From assembly GCF_000003815.2 (NCBI RefSeq), contig NC_049993.1, positions 12,096,098-12,160,097 on the forward strand: a stretch of DNA of 64,000 nucleotides. The letters are read 5' to 3'. This DNA is from Branchiostoma floridae (taxonomy: Eukaryota; Chordata; Leptocardii; Amphioxiformes; Branchiostomatidae). Made by a program: the position numbers and the translations under genes. The notes under the pieces were generated by a model that worked only from the letters and a program-made list of their open reading frames with translations, was not told the DNA's origin and ran no database searches. This document shows, in pieces, positions 45,231 to 58,935 of the stretch (positions are counted from its first letter, which is position 1; every line of letters starts with the position of its first letter).

Positions 45231-47926
45231 TTTTACCTTGTTCTTCCTGATACAGCAGATAAATGTATACAGAGATTTTAATAGTTGAGATAACAAAATG
45301 CTATGTCATGACGTATGATGAAAGGATGACACATGATAGGAATAGGTTATACCAGATTTAAAATGATAGTGATCAACCACCACTAAGTCTGCGTCATGTC
45401 ATGCTACATGACACAGTGCCAAGGGATATGATGTCATTTCCCATGTCTGTCTGTGTCTTTTCTAATCCAAGCCTGTCTGTTTGTTGGTAAACTATTGAGA
45501 ACAATGTCACCTATGAAGTAGTGGGATCAACTGATAAGAATCAATTAAGAGTAGGCAGTGGCGTAAATTTACACATTACTTATGACTTGAGAATGTGATC
45601 ATACTTAAGTATCCAAATCATGAAAACCAAAACCAACAATTGCAGAAAATGGGGATAGTACAATATGGACATTTGCATATATATGCATAAACTTAAAAAT
45701 TGTACGCATGTATGTTAAGTATTTAGCAATTTTGGTCCGAATGAATATAAACGACAAAAGATATCTATGTTCATTAACACTAATGGTCTACAAGTAAAAT
45801 TCATGACGAAAGTTAGCATTGTTTTATGCAATAACAACTTGCCAAATCATACTCCTACATGTATATCAGATTCTGATCCATACAAAGTAAACTTAAATGA
45901 CTTCAAATTACTGAAGGCAAACCACAGTCATTCTTCTCACATATCAACAGCATAATCATAATAAATCATATAATGTACAAGATGGCTACTACATCTTACA
46001 TAGTATCTACTGGGCATATTCAACTTTTCTTGATTTCTGTGAAATATACACTCATCTGGTAGATCATATTAAGCAAACAGTTCCTGTAACCTAGAATACT
46101 TTTCAGCTCCTTTCAATTAATCCTCTAAGATGTGGAACGTAGCTATACATAGCAGTATAAGCTAATGGTTGGGATCTGCCTGATCGTGTAATCTCTATTA
46201 TACCTGTAGGTCTTTCAGCTTTACTTCTTAAAACTCGGACATAGCTCAGTCCATTAGAAGGCAGAAGAGAGACCGATTTTTGCACTGTTACCATCTAAAC
46301 TACATGTACATGCTCAATAACACTTATTCATACGGCTCTATGGGGCAGCAAGTTTTATTGCTACTCCTCAGGTACCAGGGTGAGAGCAGGGGTAAGGTGT
46401 GTTCACACGCTAAGACTTCTGATCGCACAACAACAAGTATGACGTCATAAACTTGGACCCAAGCCTTCATGCCCAAATCAAATCACAAAAAATCTCTGTC
46501 TCAAACCCTTCTACAAAAGCTACATCTAACAAGATTCAACGAGATTGGAAATAATTTGATTTGATTCTGAAAAGAAGCAGTCAGACTTTCACGATGTCTA
46601 ATCTGAACTAAAATTGCTTTGACAACCGCAGTGTGAACGGGACTTAGGGGAGGCAGGAAGAATGTCAGAAGTTTTTGGACTGCTTCCCAGCTAACTAAAT
46701 CCTCCACTGGTGAAAGGTCATGACCTGATGGAACCCTGAAGGAGACACTGGGCTCACAAAAATTCTCCGAGCGTAAGCTGGCCGCCTTCGTAGTCAGACT
46801 TAAAGACAGATGTGTACATTAAGACTAGTGGAGTGTACACTAGCAACATCCACATCTAATGCCTTCATGACATAAATGGAAGTAAAAAGACCTTTTGGCT
46901 ACTCGACCATTCCCAAATCCTGAATCAGAGTCATCCTAAAACAGCATCACCTATTGGCTATACATTACATTACTTTCGCCTGACTTTGAAAATACATTTT
47001 GGATACTTTATTCAGCCAATAAGCTATCATACATTAATTTGTAAGTAGCTAATCTTTCTGGACTTCAAGACATTAAAACAGGAGGTACAAACTTCTTAAA
47101 ATTTTTAAAGCTGGTAAAAACTTTTCCGATGGGACTTGTGAAATTCTGCACCATGGATTTAACCTACAGAACAATTTCTATGACTTCATTCAATTAGAAA
47201 GCCTCAAGAGAAAAAGTCGGGCTATTTACAAAATATCAAGCTGTTTCGAACTTTCGCTTGTATATTTATGACTTTGACTGCCCAAGCCAGCTTTGACATT
47301 AGCGTGCATTAATTTTGTAAAATCAAATCGTCAGACCAACCTAACTTTGAGCTTTCATTCAATAAACATGAAGCTGCAGGGAGTGGAAAAGTCTTTGTAA
47401 CATCCCAATTAATTTCAGAACTTTTCCTAACTTGCCTGAAGGACATTCCAAGAACAGGCCTGAAGAAGGCCCGGAGGAAGGCCCAGCTTAAGGTGGCCAC
47501 AGGTGTCCCCGCCCTGCCGAAAGGCTGTAGGAACCAATTAAGACGTAACACCTGAGTCTAGGGAAGCTGATAAGTTTACATTTCCTACAAACATACAGGG
47601 GAGAGATCCACAGGGTATGCACACATACACATAACATACATGTACACAATACACACACCACTGATGAAAGGATTCTAGATCCACCACCGAGGGACATCCC
47701 ACTAATGATGTACACAGCACGTTATCTCTGTGACTGTAGATACACAGGTGCTGTGTTCCATTTAACACTCCCAAGGTGACTGGCCAATTACACAGACTAC
47801 TAGCACCCTAATCGGTCATGACACTGAGAAGGCTAAGCCACTGTCTGGATGTGCTTATCCCACACAATTGTGGTACAGGACTGGGACATGGTAGCTTGCA
47901 AGTGGGCAGGCCTCCTTGGGGTATTG

Positions 47927-47968
47927 CTTCTCACTGGAAATGAACTACTTCTTACTGGAAATGAACTA
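47927..47968 (+). repeat. 21-bp tandem duplication
   Basis: cttctcactggaaatgaac + ta is followed at once by cttcttactggaaatgaac + ta; the second copy differs at one base. Confidence 0.9.
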
Positions 47969-49489
47969 CTTAAGGTGGTATCTGATGGCACCGGTGCGGC
48001 ACTGCGGGGTTCGAAAGATTACTCGAATTTCAGAGAAAAGAAACAAATTTTCTTATGTTTTTCGTGTATTTTGTTGTCTTCTAAGTCATAGTTTTATGTA
48101 CTACGCAATATCTAAATCATAAAAAATTGGTGTAAACAACACAACAGTGCCGCAGTGAACGAGCCCCACAGTGCCACACTGGTGCTCCAAGTGCAGTGAG
48201 ATACCACCTTTACCGACTTATGTTGATAGGCTAGCCAATTTGATATTTTGCCTAATGTATGTGCTGCCAATGCATGTAAAATATATATCATCACCATTTC
48301 AGTTAATAGAACTGATGAAATGTATCTAAGTTCTAACACAATGCTCCATTTTCAACCTCCTACGCTTGATACTTTCCATACTGCAAATTCCAATGCGCTC
48401 CCGAAAATGAACTCAGGTTGGCATGACGGATATAAAATTTTCTATATTGCAAAAACATGTCGAAAGTGGGCGTTGTAGACAAATGCCTGGCAGACTTTTT
48501 CCAAGTGAAAAATATCACGTACCTCGCAACGATATATATGAAGATTTATATGAAATGAATACTTTATATTAACAGTCTCATCATGTACGCATACCCCATT
48601 AATCCAACATTAGTCTGTATTACAGCAATAAATTCCTTACAGCACTCCCCTTTGCGAGCCCTGTGAGGTGCCATCATGATCATAAATTGTGTGATTTGCA
48701 AAAAAAATAAATTACCAGTACATTCACCCTGACTGAGTCTGACTGAGCAGCCACTTCTTCAACAGGAGACTGACAGAAGAGGAAGGGGGGGATACTGGCA
48801 TTTGCTCAACATAGCAGATACACTATACTAATAATTTTACTATTTGTAAAATTGTACAAATGTTGATCTATCATGCTATCCTTTTTCCTTGAAAATCTGA
48901 AACCAAGGCACTAGTGCAGCCTAATGCTTATGTTATAGGTACATGACTTGTGCATGTATGATCCTCTTACTCTTAAGCCTTACCTCCATTCAGTAGATGA
49001 ACATAATGCTGACTGGCTGCTGGGTATAATCCTGTTAAACTAAGTTGCTGGATAAGGAAAACATTTCTTGACAAGATGAACTCAGAAACAGTAAATACAC
49101 TCTGAATGATTGGGTTTTTACGTCTCAGTATGTCCTTCGCTGACTTTCAAATGAAACTATATTATAGATAAACTTTTATCTGCCCAACCATTTTGTAGAT
49201 GCTTTGATGTACACATAAAGTTGACTATTTCTATGGTGTTGTGACTTTGACTTCAAAGTATCCAGAAAACAGGATTTGTATAAATCCACAATTTCTGAGT
49301 GCCATAGCCATGAAAAAACAAATTCTAGCTACTTTGATTATTGCTAACAAGGTATTTACCTGAAGCAACGCACACAGACTACCGAAACCAATCAGAGAAA
49401 TATAATTGGGGGGAAAACAGGGATGTCCGGTGTGACATTACAGTCATATCTGCCAATCAGTAACAGTCTGTTGTCAAATCACTGCTGCC

Positions 49490-49581
49490 TGCGTACAATT
49501 TCCGGTAAGCCGTGATTCCGCCCCTGGATGGCGTCCACCGCTAATGGTTATTCTAATAAAGTTTCAAAGTTTCAAAGTTTC
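49490..49581 (+). mobile_element. 3' end of a CR1/L2-type LINE (candidate)
   Basis: The stretch ends with ctaataaagtttc and then the octamer aaagtttc three times in tandem (49558-49581). Short tandem octamers at the 3' end are a hallmark of CR1/L2-like LINEs. No reverse transcriptase remains visible. Confidence 0.4.
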
Positions 49582-52580
49582 ACAGATATGATTTGAAGGA
49601 AGTCTAATTTGGTTCCACGGACAGGTCTGTATCCATAACACGATCTATTATCCTTCTGCGTGGGCCGAGATTCGCAGCGTAAACACATTTCCCTTCCGAC
49701 AGGAAATTAGGGATGGTTTAATATAATACCGGTAGTACATATCTGTCTGTAATATCAAACCTGTCTGAAAGTTATCAGGAAGAGTAATTTCCAAGTAACA
49801 AATTTGTGCTATAAACATTTTGAGGATACCACAGCTTTAACTTCACAGACAATAACCCAGAATGAGAAAAAAAATTGGTGCACTCTTCAACTATCTTTTA
49901 TAAATTTATCACTTGTATATTGCAAGCACCGATCCATACAGTCTATATTTTGTATCTTATCAGACTAGTACTTCCACAAAATCATCCAACAGTACTGTTC
50001 AGCATCAACTTTGAATGAAGAATTTTTATGACAAATATATTCTTAAAATCTATGTTTCCCAATTGATGATTTAATATACTGGTGACATGGCAAGCAATAC
50101 GTTAGAAATTTCAGTGGCTCAAAATCAAATCTCCTAGAGATGAGTGGGAATATTTTTGTTATGTCTCTTACATTGAGAACAGATCTAGACTTATAGGGGG
50201 GAACAGCGTCTGGTCTGTCACCTGTGATATCTGCCAAGGTCCTTCAGCTGAACAACAATTTGACCTTGGCCCACTGCCTACTCTGTGTAGGGGTTGGTAT
50301 ACGGGAAAAGGACATAAATTATGACAATGAAACTGTCTTTGAACAGTCTAAAAAGTCTCAAACAAGGAAACTTCTTTTCATCAAGGCAACTGCTTCTTCA
50401 TTGAATACAATGTACAAGTGCAGTTTTTATTAGAATAAGGATGTCAAATCATTCATCTGACAGGAATACTGGAATTTAGGAAAGACTTCAAACTGAAACA
50501 GCTGGTCTGGCCTTAGCGGCTTTTAAACCTTCCCTAAAGTGCTTCGAAACTACGATCCATAGAATTGTTTCTTGTTCACAAGGAAATACGGTGGCTTACG
50601 ACTTCCTTCCTTAATCGCATTACGCACACCTGATACCCCACACTTGTAACTGCACACCTGCGTCTTCAGGGACTGGCGGCTTGAATGTCCTGCAGTTTAC
50701 GTGTAACAGTAGCTAAGCGCGCAGAGAAACCAACATGCACCTATGGAGGCTGACCTTGATCATCTTTCCTGATATCTTTGCAAAATTTACAAAAAGAGTA
50801 CAAGAACATACATTGCATCGATCATTTCCTTTCCACATAAACATGTTTCAAAACCATAAATTATGGTCAGAAATGTTGCAGTTGAAGTGGTCGAACTGAA
50901 TTAATTTTTCAACCTTTGATAGAATCTGCTCCCAAGCCAAGGGTAAGAGGACACAAGTGTAAGGGGTAGGCTCCCAATTCCGATGTTCAGAAAAAACCCT
51001 AGGCCTGCTAGTGCTAGTACCTTTGCCAAGAATGTACACCTTTACGCTGGAAAAACATGCACATCTGCTCTAAACCTTCCAGGTCATTTTCACAAACACA
51101 TACTCTAGTACCGTAGCACGTATTCAAAGACTCAAAAGTAATATCACACTGTCTCTGCACTTACCGGACTGTACTTCCCAACTTCATGCTGCAAAATCCC
51201 TCCACAATCTGTCACTGGGTTCTTTAAACTGTACACAGATTCCCGTATTGGACGAGGTTCAACATCCAGGAGGTCTACCTCCCATGGCTATTCCCTACAG
51301 ATAAACAGTTGTAACCTTGCATCTGAAGCCAGAGCATTCGCCTTATCAGAACACTGCCGCAAACTCTCCCCATTCTTTTAACCCCTGACCTCTCTCCCAC
51401 TGGAGGCAATTTGGCAAGCTTACCTCACCACAAGCCCTGGCCCCTCTGGAAGAGCTGGCCCTGAACTTTTCATACACATAGCGTGCCTGCGCCTAAAGAC
51501 TCCAACTTAAAAGGTGTTTCTCAAGCCAAATGTTTTGGCTTCCACTGCATATACTGAAATAAGTGGTTAAAACTAAAAGGCACGCCCATCACAGAGGATT
51601 TCGTTCAATTTCTGAAATGCTTTGATAAGCAGAATCAGTAAAGATCCTCCTTGTACTAAGAAATACAGCATTTCACAACTCCTAACTGAACATGAACCCA
51701 TACTGGTGTTTTCAAAACTTGCATCTAATTTTGCCCTATGCAAGCTATTCACCCTTCTATAGAGCAATACCGATATCAAGAACTGTTCATCAAAGTGTTG
51801 ACTATTGTTCTCTTTCCTGCACATGACATGCACTTCCGACTCAAGCATATTATATTTCAATGATATATTTGCCTGATCACCTAGTAAGCAATTCTGGACT
51901 TGAAAAGAAAGATTGAACTGGCATGGGCAACTCACTCCAAATGGCACTGAAACCAACCAGATTATTTGAATTGAGGAAATAGATGGTCACAAGAACTCTG
52001 TCTTCAGTACAACTAGACGTGTTGCAAATTAAATAACTTTAAAAAAATACATTTTCTAAAAACTATATTTCCAGTTACAGTGGTCACTTTTGAAGCCATA
52101 TATTTTGCCTAATTTAAATTTGAACTTGAAGCAACACGAGCCAGTGCCTTCTACAGAAGCGTGCAACCTGAAATAACATGCAAATGTACTGTGCCAAGAG
52201 GTTACAACTGTTTTGTCTTATGTTGTTCCATTTAAACAAGAGCATGTGTTACTCAGTGTTACCTACGCACAGAATAGAATGTTACATCTCGTCTTTGTCA
52301 TTAGCCCCACAAATCTTCTGTCAATGAAAAAAAGACATGCATGTAATCTTGAAAAGGAAAATAAATTGACACAGTTATATGTGTCTTCACCAGATTCCCT
52401 ACTTCTATCCCTATACCTAGATGATCTTACAGGTACTCATAACACATACAAACCATTTACCAAGATCATAACCTTAATGCGTTTCACATCGCTTTTGATT
52501 TATGAACTTTTCAAGCCAAGACTTGGAATGCAAAGCCTGCCATTATAGTGGTCTTAATTAGTTAATAGGAACTAACCTTT

Positions 52581-53225
52581 TCACCACCATCCTTCCAAGA
52601 AGATGGCAGCCAAGCAGCCAAAATGGAATCGAGGAATAGGTGCTTTCTACCGATTCATCAGGATTTGTCCTGTACTGACAGCAGCTAAGTCAGCGTCTTT
52701 ATGGCCAAGTTTACTTACACTTATGTGGCAGTGCAGAAATTGACAGCTTCCATATTCTACTTGTACTTTTAATACTACCCTTCTAGGAAGACCAAGGAGG
52801 CGACTGGAATAAAAAAAAAGGCAGGGTCTAAGTACCAATTTATCAGGATTTGTTCAGAACTGATCACAGCCACGGATCACAGCTAAGGCAAAATTATTTT
52901 TCCATTGTACTGATAGTATTAGCAAGGAGGTTGAAAGAGGGATTTCAACCTCCTTGGTATTAGCAACTGCCATGTTCAGATTGACAAGCAACACTATAGC
53001 CAGATCTATTCATTAAAAAAATACCCTTCTAGAAAGGCTATCAAAGGAGTCAAATGGAATGGTATAAGGAAAGCACAATTCATTAGGATTTGTTCAGGAC
53101 GAACTGACAGCACCTGAGCCAGTACTATTACCCTGTCAGATTTAGCTGCCCATGCTGCATACATGCAATGCAGTAATTGACAGTTGCCATTTTCACCTTG
53201 ACTAGTAGCTCTGTTTTAAGAATCA
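52581..53225 (+). repeat. Three diverged tandem units of about 200-240 bp
   Basis: Each unit contains a 'ccttctaggaag' piece, then a 'tggaat' piece, then 'tcatcaggatttgt' and 'ctgacagcac' pieces. The unit starts are near 52590, 52782 and 53026. Confidence 0.65.
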
Positions 53226-53352
53226 ACTTCAAACTAGTAGCATTTTCCAAGAACATACTGATATGTCTCAATGCTACAATTTCAATTGCCAAGTACAAAT
53301 TCCATTAACATGAGGTGCTACATGTACAAGACCAGGGCTTTCTGAGTTGCGC

Positions 53353-53436
53353 CGAATGGCAGCCGCTCAAGACTGTTACTACAGTCGTATTGAGGTGACC
53401 CGAGTTAGCGCCGAATGGAAGCCGCTCTAGACCCTA
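53353..53436 (+). repeat. Short direct repeat
   Basis: gcgccgaatggcagccgctc recurs as gcgccgaatggaagccgctc about 53 bp downstream. Confidence 0.75.
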
Positions 53437-54653
53437 GGATTTAGCCCTGCCTATGGTAAACTCTTCACAATTCAGCCCCTGGCTGCGAAGAGAGAGTAGT
53501 CGGCCCACCCAATAACAGCAACAATTCTCCAGCATCCATCCTACCATGCCTGGACAGAAATTTCCTGCTCTTGACAAAGGTTTCCCGACTGTGAACAATC
53601 AAACCTGTTTGACTGACATTTTCTTCAGGGCACCAAATAGTACACCAAAAGTTATGGAAAATCAAGGTGAAGCCATCTGATGTTTCCCACTGTACCACCT
53701 TAAATTGTAGGAAATAACATTTTAGAGTGTCTAGATTTATCCAACCTTTGTTGCTCAGTAGAGAACTGTCACAGTGGTACTTCAAACTGAGAGGATGGAG
53801 GAAAATTTACAGGTACATGTAGATGGAGCCTTGTTCCATGCCCATGGTACTGAACAGCTTTAAAGCCTGAGACTTACCACACTTTGTCAGGGCCATTCTT
53901 CAAGCATGGCTGTGTACACAAACAGCCTGCTGGGGCACAAATGGACCATAGATGAGAAAAGTAAACTGGCTGTCCCTACCTCACCATTACAAATGATACA
54001 TTGGCCTCTCTCTTCCCATGTTGGAGATGGGAATGTGCTGGTCTCTTGAAAACAACCATGATGGTACATGTGCACTAGGTACTTCTGGGCTTTCGCCATT
54101 TTCTATTTAGGGTGTGGTCACTACTGTGGTAACATAGTCACCAGTACCATAGTGTATCATGATCAAAAATTGAAGCCATTGTTTATAGTCATGCATATGT
54201 CGTACAAGGTTCAGGTGTCTTGTTTTTGTTGCCAAAGAGGCGGTCTTGGATTGCTATCAGCAGTTTTTTTTTAACATTATTGTAGGAATAATAGGAAAAC
54301 ATATGAGAAATGTGACTATGCCCTGCCTTAGTGTCCATGGAAAGTGTTTTAGTTAATATGTTAATTCTGCCAATAATTCTTCTCTCCTTAATAATATTTT
54401 ATCACTTAAACCAGCTTTACAGCAATGCAAGACAGGCAAAACTATACATATTTTGAGTCTGATCACAGGTTTTCGTGTGGGGAGGGGGGCAGGATCATTT
54501 TGTGGCGTCACACAGTTAACTCCAAAGACACGCACCATGTAGCTTAAGAGTTAATTCAGCCAGATTCAGACAAGGCTGCCATCGTCCCAAAGTCTCGCTG
54601 AAAGAGCCAACGGCAAATAAGGCTGGACTTTATACCTCACACGCTGTACTGAC

Positions 54654-55150
54654 TTGATCATTTTAAGTCTTCTCAAAATCAGTTTATTCCGGTACAACTA
54701 TACACAGCATCTTAATACCTGAGTCATTACTATATTCTTTACGGATATGGTATAAGTACACCTTAGACGTAGATGTTCAGTTATAAATATACATGAGTCG
54801 TGACTCGTCACTTACATGTATGTGCAGACTTTCTTAAGTCTTATGAAAATCAGTTTATTTCCGTAAAACTATACACAGCATCATATTCATAATACCCCCA
54901 TCATTACTTTATTCTTTAGGGATATGGTATACGTATACCTTAGACGTAGATGTTCAGTTATAAATATAAATGAGCGTTGAGTCGTGACTCATGTGTAGAC
55001 TTAATCGTCTTAAGTATTCTCAAAATCTGTTTATTCCGGTACAACTATATACAGCATGTTAATAGCTGCATCAATACAATATTCTTCACGGATATGGTCG
55101 TATGGACGTAGATGTTCAGTTATAAATATACATGAGTCGAGTCATGACTC
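54654..55150 (+). repeat. Three tandem units of about 170-175 bp
   Basis: Each unit contains ttaagtcttctcaaaatc, then tttattccggtacaactat, then acgtagatgttcagttataa and a palindromic gagtcgtgactc-type end. The unit starts are near 54663, 54834 and 55010. Confidence 0.8.
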
Positions 55151-55879
55151 GCGTTTATTTCATCAAGACTGCTGAAAATGCCGACTTGGACCAACAAGCC
55201 GGGATTTTACACGATTTAACTAGTGCATTTTAAAAACACCCCATTTGCATTTTTATTATTTTAAGTATGTAGAGTTGTAACATTATATATGCTATAAGAC
55301 CCAGACAAGTTTATACATGTCACACCTCACAGATAGAAGTGGAAAAAAACATACAACTACATGCAGATTTAGCCATCATTTGTTGAGGGATGCTGTTGTT
55401 ATTGGAAAATCTGAGTTCTTTTTTTGAACCCATGCCTCAAAAAATTAATGCGACTGGGTACATACACATGTAGTACTTAATGGAAATTAAGACAACTAAT
55501 CCGCATTTCTTATTAGCAACACTTTCCAAGCCCTAAACCCTGATTGTAAATAGGAAATATCATTTCATATTTGTGTCCATGCACATGAACACCACTTTAG
55601 CATCAACACAACTGCTGTGCAGCCTCTAATCCCTTCTAAGAAACAAAGTGTCAACGTTGAATCTGATACAGCATTAAGCAGCATGGAAAAGGTGAAAGGT
55701 GTACCAGATGCGGACGGGACTTTCTCTCCATATGGCCAGATCTTCTTGGTAATCCTTTCTTAAATCACGGACAACGAACTAACCTACATAACATCGGCAG
55801 CGAAAACAAAAATCGTCATAATATGCAGAAATGAAAGATAGTTACCTGTCTTGAAGAAACGTAGGCTATGATTGCATCT

Positions 55880-56390
55880 TCTTTATACAGGTGTCTTCTT
55901 GTTTACCCCTTTTCAGGTAACAATCATCCAGATGATAGGCCAGATAAAACCAACCTAACCAACCGAATAATCCCTGCCTATGCAACAGTTGTAATTACCT
56001 TTTCTGAAGCAGCAATGGACAACTGTCATGCGAGGATTGGGTTACAGTCCCACAGTCGATGCCCGCCCTAACTTCAAGGAGAGTGCTACCATCATCTGGA
56101 AAGATGGAAGGATGCCTACAACAACAATGGACAAGACAACTCTTCTTTACACAGGTGTCTTTCTTGAAGTTGCCTCCTATCACTTTCCAATCATCCAGAT
56201 CAGAAGACAGATAAAACAACCTAACCAACCGGATAATCTCTGCCTCTGCAACAGTTACCTTTTTCTGAAGCAGCAATGGACAAGACAACTAACCTTTACA
56301 CAGGTGTCTTCCCCCTACCACTTTCCAATCATCCAGATCAGAAGATAGATAAAAACGACCTAACCAACCGATAAATCCTGGTCTCTGCTA
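55880..56390 (+). repeat. Three tandem units around 'caggtgtctt'
   Basis: caggtgtctt at 55888, 56152 and 56301, each followed by caatcatccagat, agataaaac and aacctaaccaaccg. The first period is longer (about 264 bp) than the second (about 149 bp). Open frames on either strand here follow the repeat. Confidence 0.75.
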
Positions 56391-57110
56391 CTGGGCAGTT
56401 ATGTAGACAACCTATACAGCCCATACACTGTAAAATTGGCTAAGTGATCCACTCTGCAAAAGGTCAAACTACAGGTCACCAAATGATCACGCACACCCTA
56501 GCTACTCACAAATGATTCAAGCTAAACAGCTTTTGGAGCATTTTCTCAGTAAGTTCCAGTCTACCACAATGATAAACAGTAAGCTATACATGTGTAAATG
56601 TGGTCTTTTGGGGGGAGGGGGGAGGGTTTACAAAAAAGACTCCTGGTTACTTTCTGACAACGGAATTTGTCCTGCGGGCTACCAGCCAATTATGTCAATT
56701 TACATAAGCAGCATATACTTCTTCAGAGACTATGCCATTAGCAACAATTTGTCAACAAAACAGACGTCTAACCAAATTTCTTCTTCTTTTTATTAATAAT
56801 ATACAACATCTGGTTTTAAAGTATAGCTTGTCTAACTGCAAAAAAATTGTCAACGTAATGTGAGGTTATACAGATGTGCATACGATGAAAAATTGATGAC
56901 ATTTTTGTGGTATCTAGGTCATTCAAACACTCACTAAAACTGAGGGTCATTAAAGCAATTTTCCACACAAAGATTCCATAAATTTCTGACTACAGTATAC
57001 TGTATATCTTGAAATATTTGTAGGGTAGATGTACTGTACATGTATATATGTTTTACTTTGTAAGTGCAAAATAGATACAACAAACAGTATTTACTGGACT
57101 TAAGACCCTC

Positions 57111-57156
57111 GTCGAGGTCGCCCTGCACGGGTATACACATGCAGGGCGACCTCGAC
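57111..57156. repeat. Perfect 17-bp inverted repeat with 12-base loop
   Basis: gtcgaggtcgccctgca (57111-57127) and tgcagggcgacctcgac (57140-57156) are exact inverses. The right arm merges into the LINE remnant that follows. Confidence 0.9.
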
Positions 57157-57290
57157 TAACCTACATAGACCAGCTTGCCTGTGATGTGGCTTCGGGTCGA
57201 AGACCTAAAGAATGCTATGGGGGACAGAGGCGTCTGGAAGGAGAGGGTGGACTTGGTCCGGGCAAGCAGCCCGCGATGATGATGATGAAG
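57140..57290 (+). pseudogene. 5'-truncated LINE: C-terminal end of a non-LTR retrotransposon ORF2
   Basis: The plus strand reads, after a frame change near 57180, WLRVEDLKNAMGDRGVWKER and then VDLVRASSPR before a TGA at about 57276. This end pattern (D-L-x-x-A-M-x-D-R-x-x-W and a short tail before the stop) is typical of the C-terminus of LINE reverse-transcriptase ORFs. A trinucleotide tail (gatgatgatgatga) follows the stop, as in LINE 3' ends. It is a dead, truncated insertion. Confidence 0.65.
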
Positions 57291-57745
57291 ACCCTCTTGA
57301 ACATAAAGGTCTAGGAAGCAACTCACTTTCTCTAGATTAAACTTTACAAACTTGATCAAAGAAGTCAAAATTTAGCATCTAGTTAGTCTTGACTATACAT
57401 GACGTTATATATAGCGCTTTTCTGCTTGAAGGTGAATTTGAAGTAAAGCTTATCATCCAAAATAAGAAGAAGATGTCAACACCAGACATGTAGTTCATGT
57501 TCGTGTACCTTATGTAGTGTACCCCACTAGTAATGTATGGGATTACTCTTGAACAGTTTACTAAACTCAAAAGCCCTTTCCTAAACAAACGCTTCACACA
57601 GACAAGTCCTTCATTCCCAGATGTTTATGTACTTTGCCTAAAATAGCTGCAAATGGTTGTTAGAAACACAGACTACTCAAGAGACTCATCCTACTGTCTT
57701 TTGGATAAACATTGGGTCTTTTGAGACAGCCGAATTGAAACAAGT

Positions 57746-57835
57746 GTAGTCAAAACTGTACAAGAGGACCACTTTGTCAGGGAACAGATAAAATCTTGTT
57801 TATCTGGACAGGTGATCACTATGGAGAGGATTCTT
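57746..57835. mobile_element. Fragment of a pogo/Tigger-like MITE
   Basis: tagtcaaaactgtacaagag followed by gaccac, similar to the 584-915 element end. The opposite end was not found. Confidence 0.35.
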
Positions 57836-58935
57836 ATTGGGTCAATGAAAAGGATTATCTCTGTGAGACACAATGTGGCCACAATGGCCAGGTAGTGTAT
57901 TACAGTACAGTCACTGAAGAGATGGTCACTTGGAATGTACAGGTAGGTATGCTTGTACCAAAACCTCAATCTCCAATAACACAAATGGGCTTTTAGCTAC
58001 CAGGTCTTTATCTATAGGGGTCCAAATTTCTTGGTGAGTTACGGCAAGTGATATAGGTTCAGTATTGTAGGAGGTAGGGGGATCTAGGGGCATCCACCTT
58101 CCATCTGCAGAGATTTAGAGAATTCCTGATGGACGAAATCACTGTCAGAGAGGTCACAGTTGCAACTGACCACAAGTGACCTGGTAGCATCCCTGGTCAA
58201 TCAGAATTTCATGCTTGTCAAAAGACCTGCTCCCAAGTGTAAGGGCAGCCAGTGCCTCAAATTTCATGAGGACTCAGGACACATGCCTGGCTAAAAGCCT
58301 GAAAAAAACCCTTTTCCTGTTACAACATGCTTCCTAGTCTGTGTAACACAAACTCCGCTGTGTCCAGGGCTGTAACTGTCTGTTTGGCGAGCTGCTATAA
58401 GCGATATTTAATCAGGCTACTGCTTCCCTTCTAGCCTGAGTACCATCCTCAGTAGTGACCACTGACTCAATACTTTTCTTGCTAACATCTAGTCCCTTTT
58501 ATCAAATAAGGCCGGCAAAGGTCTATTTATAACTAGACTCTTTTTTTGGGGGTCACAATCAAATTTTCAATAAACAGGAAGTATGCGTCAAACTAAATGT
58601 ACATACAGTGTGACAGTATATAGTACCTGTATACTGGAAATTAGTGTAATGGTGACATTAGTGCAGATAATGGCAGGATTCAGAACTCAAGGTGTTACGG
58701 ACAGGATATGCTTTCAACTCACCTTTCTTCTATAACCTTAGAATGTGACCCTTTTGACCTCTAGCCTTCCTCACAGCCCAGTTGACTCCTCCTTCTAACT
58801 AACTCTGACAGCCCATAAATCCATGTATTGTTCCTACATAATTAAAGACTAACACGCAATGACCTAATTGGAGGGATGAATTATTAGAAGGAAACATTCA
58901 TCTGTTCCATGGAAACAGGGTAAAGATATGATGTA

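Larger units (their letters stand above)
45231..52580. other. Upstream flank continued, no supported gene
   Basis: No supported gene. It contains a 21-bp tandem duplication (47927-47968) and a LINE-type 3' tail of octamers (49558-49581). Open frames here are short and unrecognised. Confidence 0.45.

Noticed and set aside
55995-56348. Open frames on both strands at 56 kb
   Set aside because: They follow the tandem repeat and are not conserved between repeat units in a coding manner.
54654-56390. Repeated units that could suggest a CRISPR array
   Set aside because: Units are 150-260 bp, diverged and without spacer organisation, and the genome is eukaryotic.
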